From: Anaerolineales bacterium
Lineage (GTDB): Bacteria > Chloroflexota > Anaerolineae > Anaerolineales > Villigracilaceae
Direction: 5' to 3'
DNA: 8,343 nt
Assembly (NCBI GenBank): GCA_015489255.1
Contig: WGAD01000306.1
Location: forward strand, 1 to 8,343
Shown here: piece by piece, positions 7,412 through 8,343 of the stretch
Layout: every line of letters begins with the position of its first letter
Numbering within the stretch: position 1 is the stretch's first letter
Notes under the pieces: generated by a model
What the model was told of the DNA's origin: nothing
What the model saw: only the letters and a program-made list of their open reading frames with translations
Database searches by the model: none
Program-made: the position numbers and the translations under genes

Positions 7412-8343
7412 ATGAACAAATGGCTGATCAAAAACGGAACCCTGGTGACAGCAGCGGAATCCTTCCGCGCCGATCTTCTGATCGTCGGAGAGCGGATCGC
7501 CCAGGTGGGCGAGGACCTGGAAGCGCCGCCCGGAACGAAGGTCATAGATGCCGAGGGGCGGTTGATCTTCCCCGGCGGGGTCGATCCGCACACGCATTTC
7601 GACTTGCCCATGTTTGGCACGGTTTCTTCAGATGACCACTACACGGGGCACAAGGCAGCGGCCTTTGGCGGGACGACGACGGTGATCGATTTCGTGCCGC
7701 AGGAAGCGCAAGGGCTGGCGCATTCGGTGGCGCTTTGGCGTCAAAAGGCTGCCAAGGCGGCGGTGGATTATAGCTTTCACATGAACCTGACCTATTTCGA
7801 CGAACAGGTGGCAGCGGAGATCCCCCGCCTGCGCGAGATGGGCATCACCACGCTGAAGGTGTTTACCGCGTACAATGGGCGTCTGCGGTTAGCGGACGAA
7901 GCCATTTTCCGCGCCTTGCGCCTGGCGCGAGAAAACGAGATGCTGGTGCTGCTGCACGCGGAAAATGGCGATGTGATTGAAGTCCTGGTGGAGGAGGCGT
8001 TGGCTGCCGGCCATACGGCGCCTATCTGGCACGCGCGCACCCGGCCGCCGGAGGGCGCGGCGGATGCTATTTTGCGGGTGGGCGGGATGGCGATGGCTGC
8101 CCGGGCCCCGCTGTACATCGTCCACATGAACACTGCTGGGGGGGTGGATATGCTGTCGTGGCTGCGCGCGCGCGGCGCGCAGGTGATGGGAGAAACGTGT
8201 CCACAATATCTCTTCTTCACGGAAGAGGAACTCAAGCGTCCAGATGGCGCCAAGTGGATTTGTTCGCCGCCCATGCGCCAGGCGGAAGACAACGCCCGCT
8301 TGTGGCAGGCGCTGGAAAGCGGCCTTTTGCACACCATCGGCAC
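7412..8343 (+). CDS. Dihydropyrimidinase / D-hydantoinase, partial (N-terminal 310 residues)
   Basis: This amidohydrolase opens cyclic ureides (dihydrouracil, dihydrothymine or 5-substituted hydantoins) to N-carbamoyl amino acids and acts in the cytoplasm with a two-metal centre. The first 310 residues of a protein usually about 460-480 long are present. The metal ligands are in place: His60 and His62 in DPHTHF, the Lys149 expected to be carboxylated in LKVFTAY, His182 in LHAEN and His238 in IVHMN. Tyr154, equivalent to the substrate-binding Tyr of the family, and the CSPPMR segment (284-289) are also present. The last metal-binding Asp should fall just past the window edge. An in-frame TAA at 7400-7402 means the start cannot lie upstream of the ATG at 7412. 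The complete metal centre argues against an inactive CRMP-like paralogue. Allantoinase or phenylhydantoinase specificity cannot be excluded. Pyrimidine-degradation partners may follow to the right. The gene is divergent from the ligase operon and need not be functionally linked to it. Confidence 0.92.
   Translation, partial: MNKWLIKNGTLVTAAESFRADLLIVGERIAQVGEDLEAPPGTKVIDAEGRLIFPGGVDPHTHFDLPMFGTVSSDDHYTGHKAAAFGGTTTVIDFVPQEAQGLAHSVALWRQKAAKAAVDYSFHMNLTYFDEQVAAEIPRLREMGITTLKVFTAYNGRLRLADEAIFRALRLARENEMLVLLHAENGDVIEVLVEEALAAGHTAPIWHARTRPPEGAADAILRVGGMAMAARAPLYIVHMNTAGGVDMLSWLRARGAQVMGETCPQYLFFTEEELKRPDGAKWICSPPMRQAEDNARLWQALESGLLHTIG

Noticed and set aside
7792..8343. Open frame on the minus strand opposite the hydantoinase gene
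   Set aside because: Ser/Arg/Ala-rich translation without domains; the plus-strand frame has the complete visible set of metal ligands.

Overview
The window looks like a GC-rich bacterial chromosome segment, roughly 60% GC by eye. A very large regulator with an N-terminal winged helix/BTAD domain, a STAND-type ATPase and TPR-like repeats, set beside CoA ligases and a LivG-type transporter ATPase, suggests Chloroflexota (Anaerolineae-like) or possibly Actinobacteria. This placement is inferred from gene content, not from a marker gene. No tRNA, rRNA, CRISPR array, insertion sequence or phage gene is seen.

Layout. Four genes lie on the minus strand, read right to left: an acetyl-CoA-synthetase-like AMP-forming acid:CoA ligase (7198 to 5246); the BTAD-STAND-TPR regulator (5241 to 1981), only 4 nt after it and with no ribosome binding site of its own; a 155-nt gap with a terminator-like hairpin, a possible promoter and several short repeats; a LivG-type ABC ATPase (1825 to 1004); and the N-terminal half of a FadD-like long-chain acyl-CoA synthetase (994 to beyond position 1), whose Shine-Dalgarno overlaps the livG stop codon. 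On the plus strand, a dihydropyrimidinase/D-hydantoinase gene starts at 7412 and runs off the right edge. It is divergent from the CoA ligase across a 213-nt intergenic region that is AT-rich on its ligase-proximal side.

How the parts may work together. The two CoA ligases and the LivG ATPase fit a module that imports and CoA-activates carboxylic acids. The remaining Liv subunits (two permeases, second ATPase, binding protein) would be expected left of the window. The regulator is coupled to the first ligase and lies just upstream of the transporter genes, so it is a reasonable candidate for their control. The ligase lacks the Trp that limits canonical acetyl-CoA synthetases to acetate, so its substrate is probably larger than acetate.

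Most notable non-coding signals. (1) A perfect 12-bp inverted repeat holds the livG start codon in one arm and most of its Shine-Dalgarno in the loop. (2) The hydantoinase gene has an extended -10 placed so that transcription should begin at or next to its ATG, with no Shine-Dalgarno, so it is probably leaderless. No wholly new system is evident; the regulator-ligase-transporter arrangement is the best candidate for undescribed regulation.
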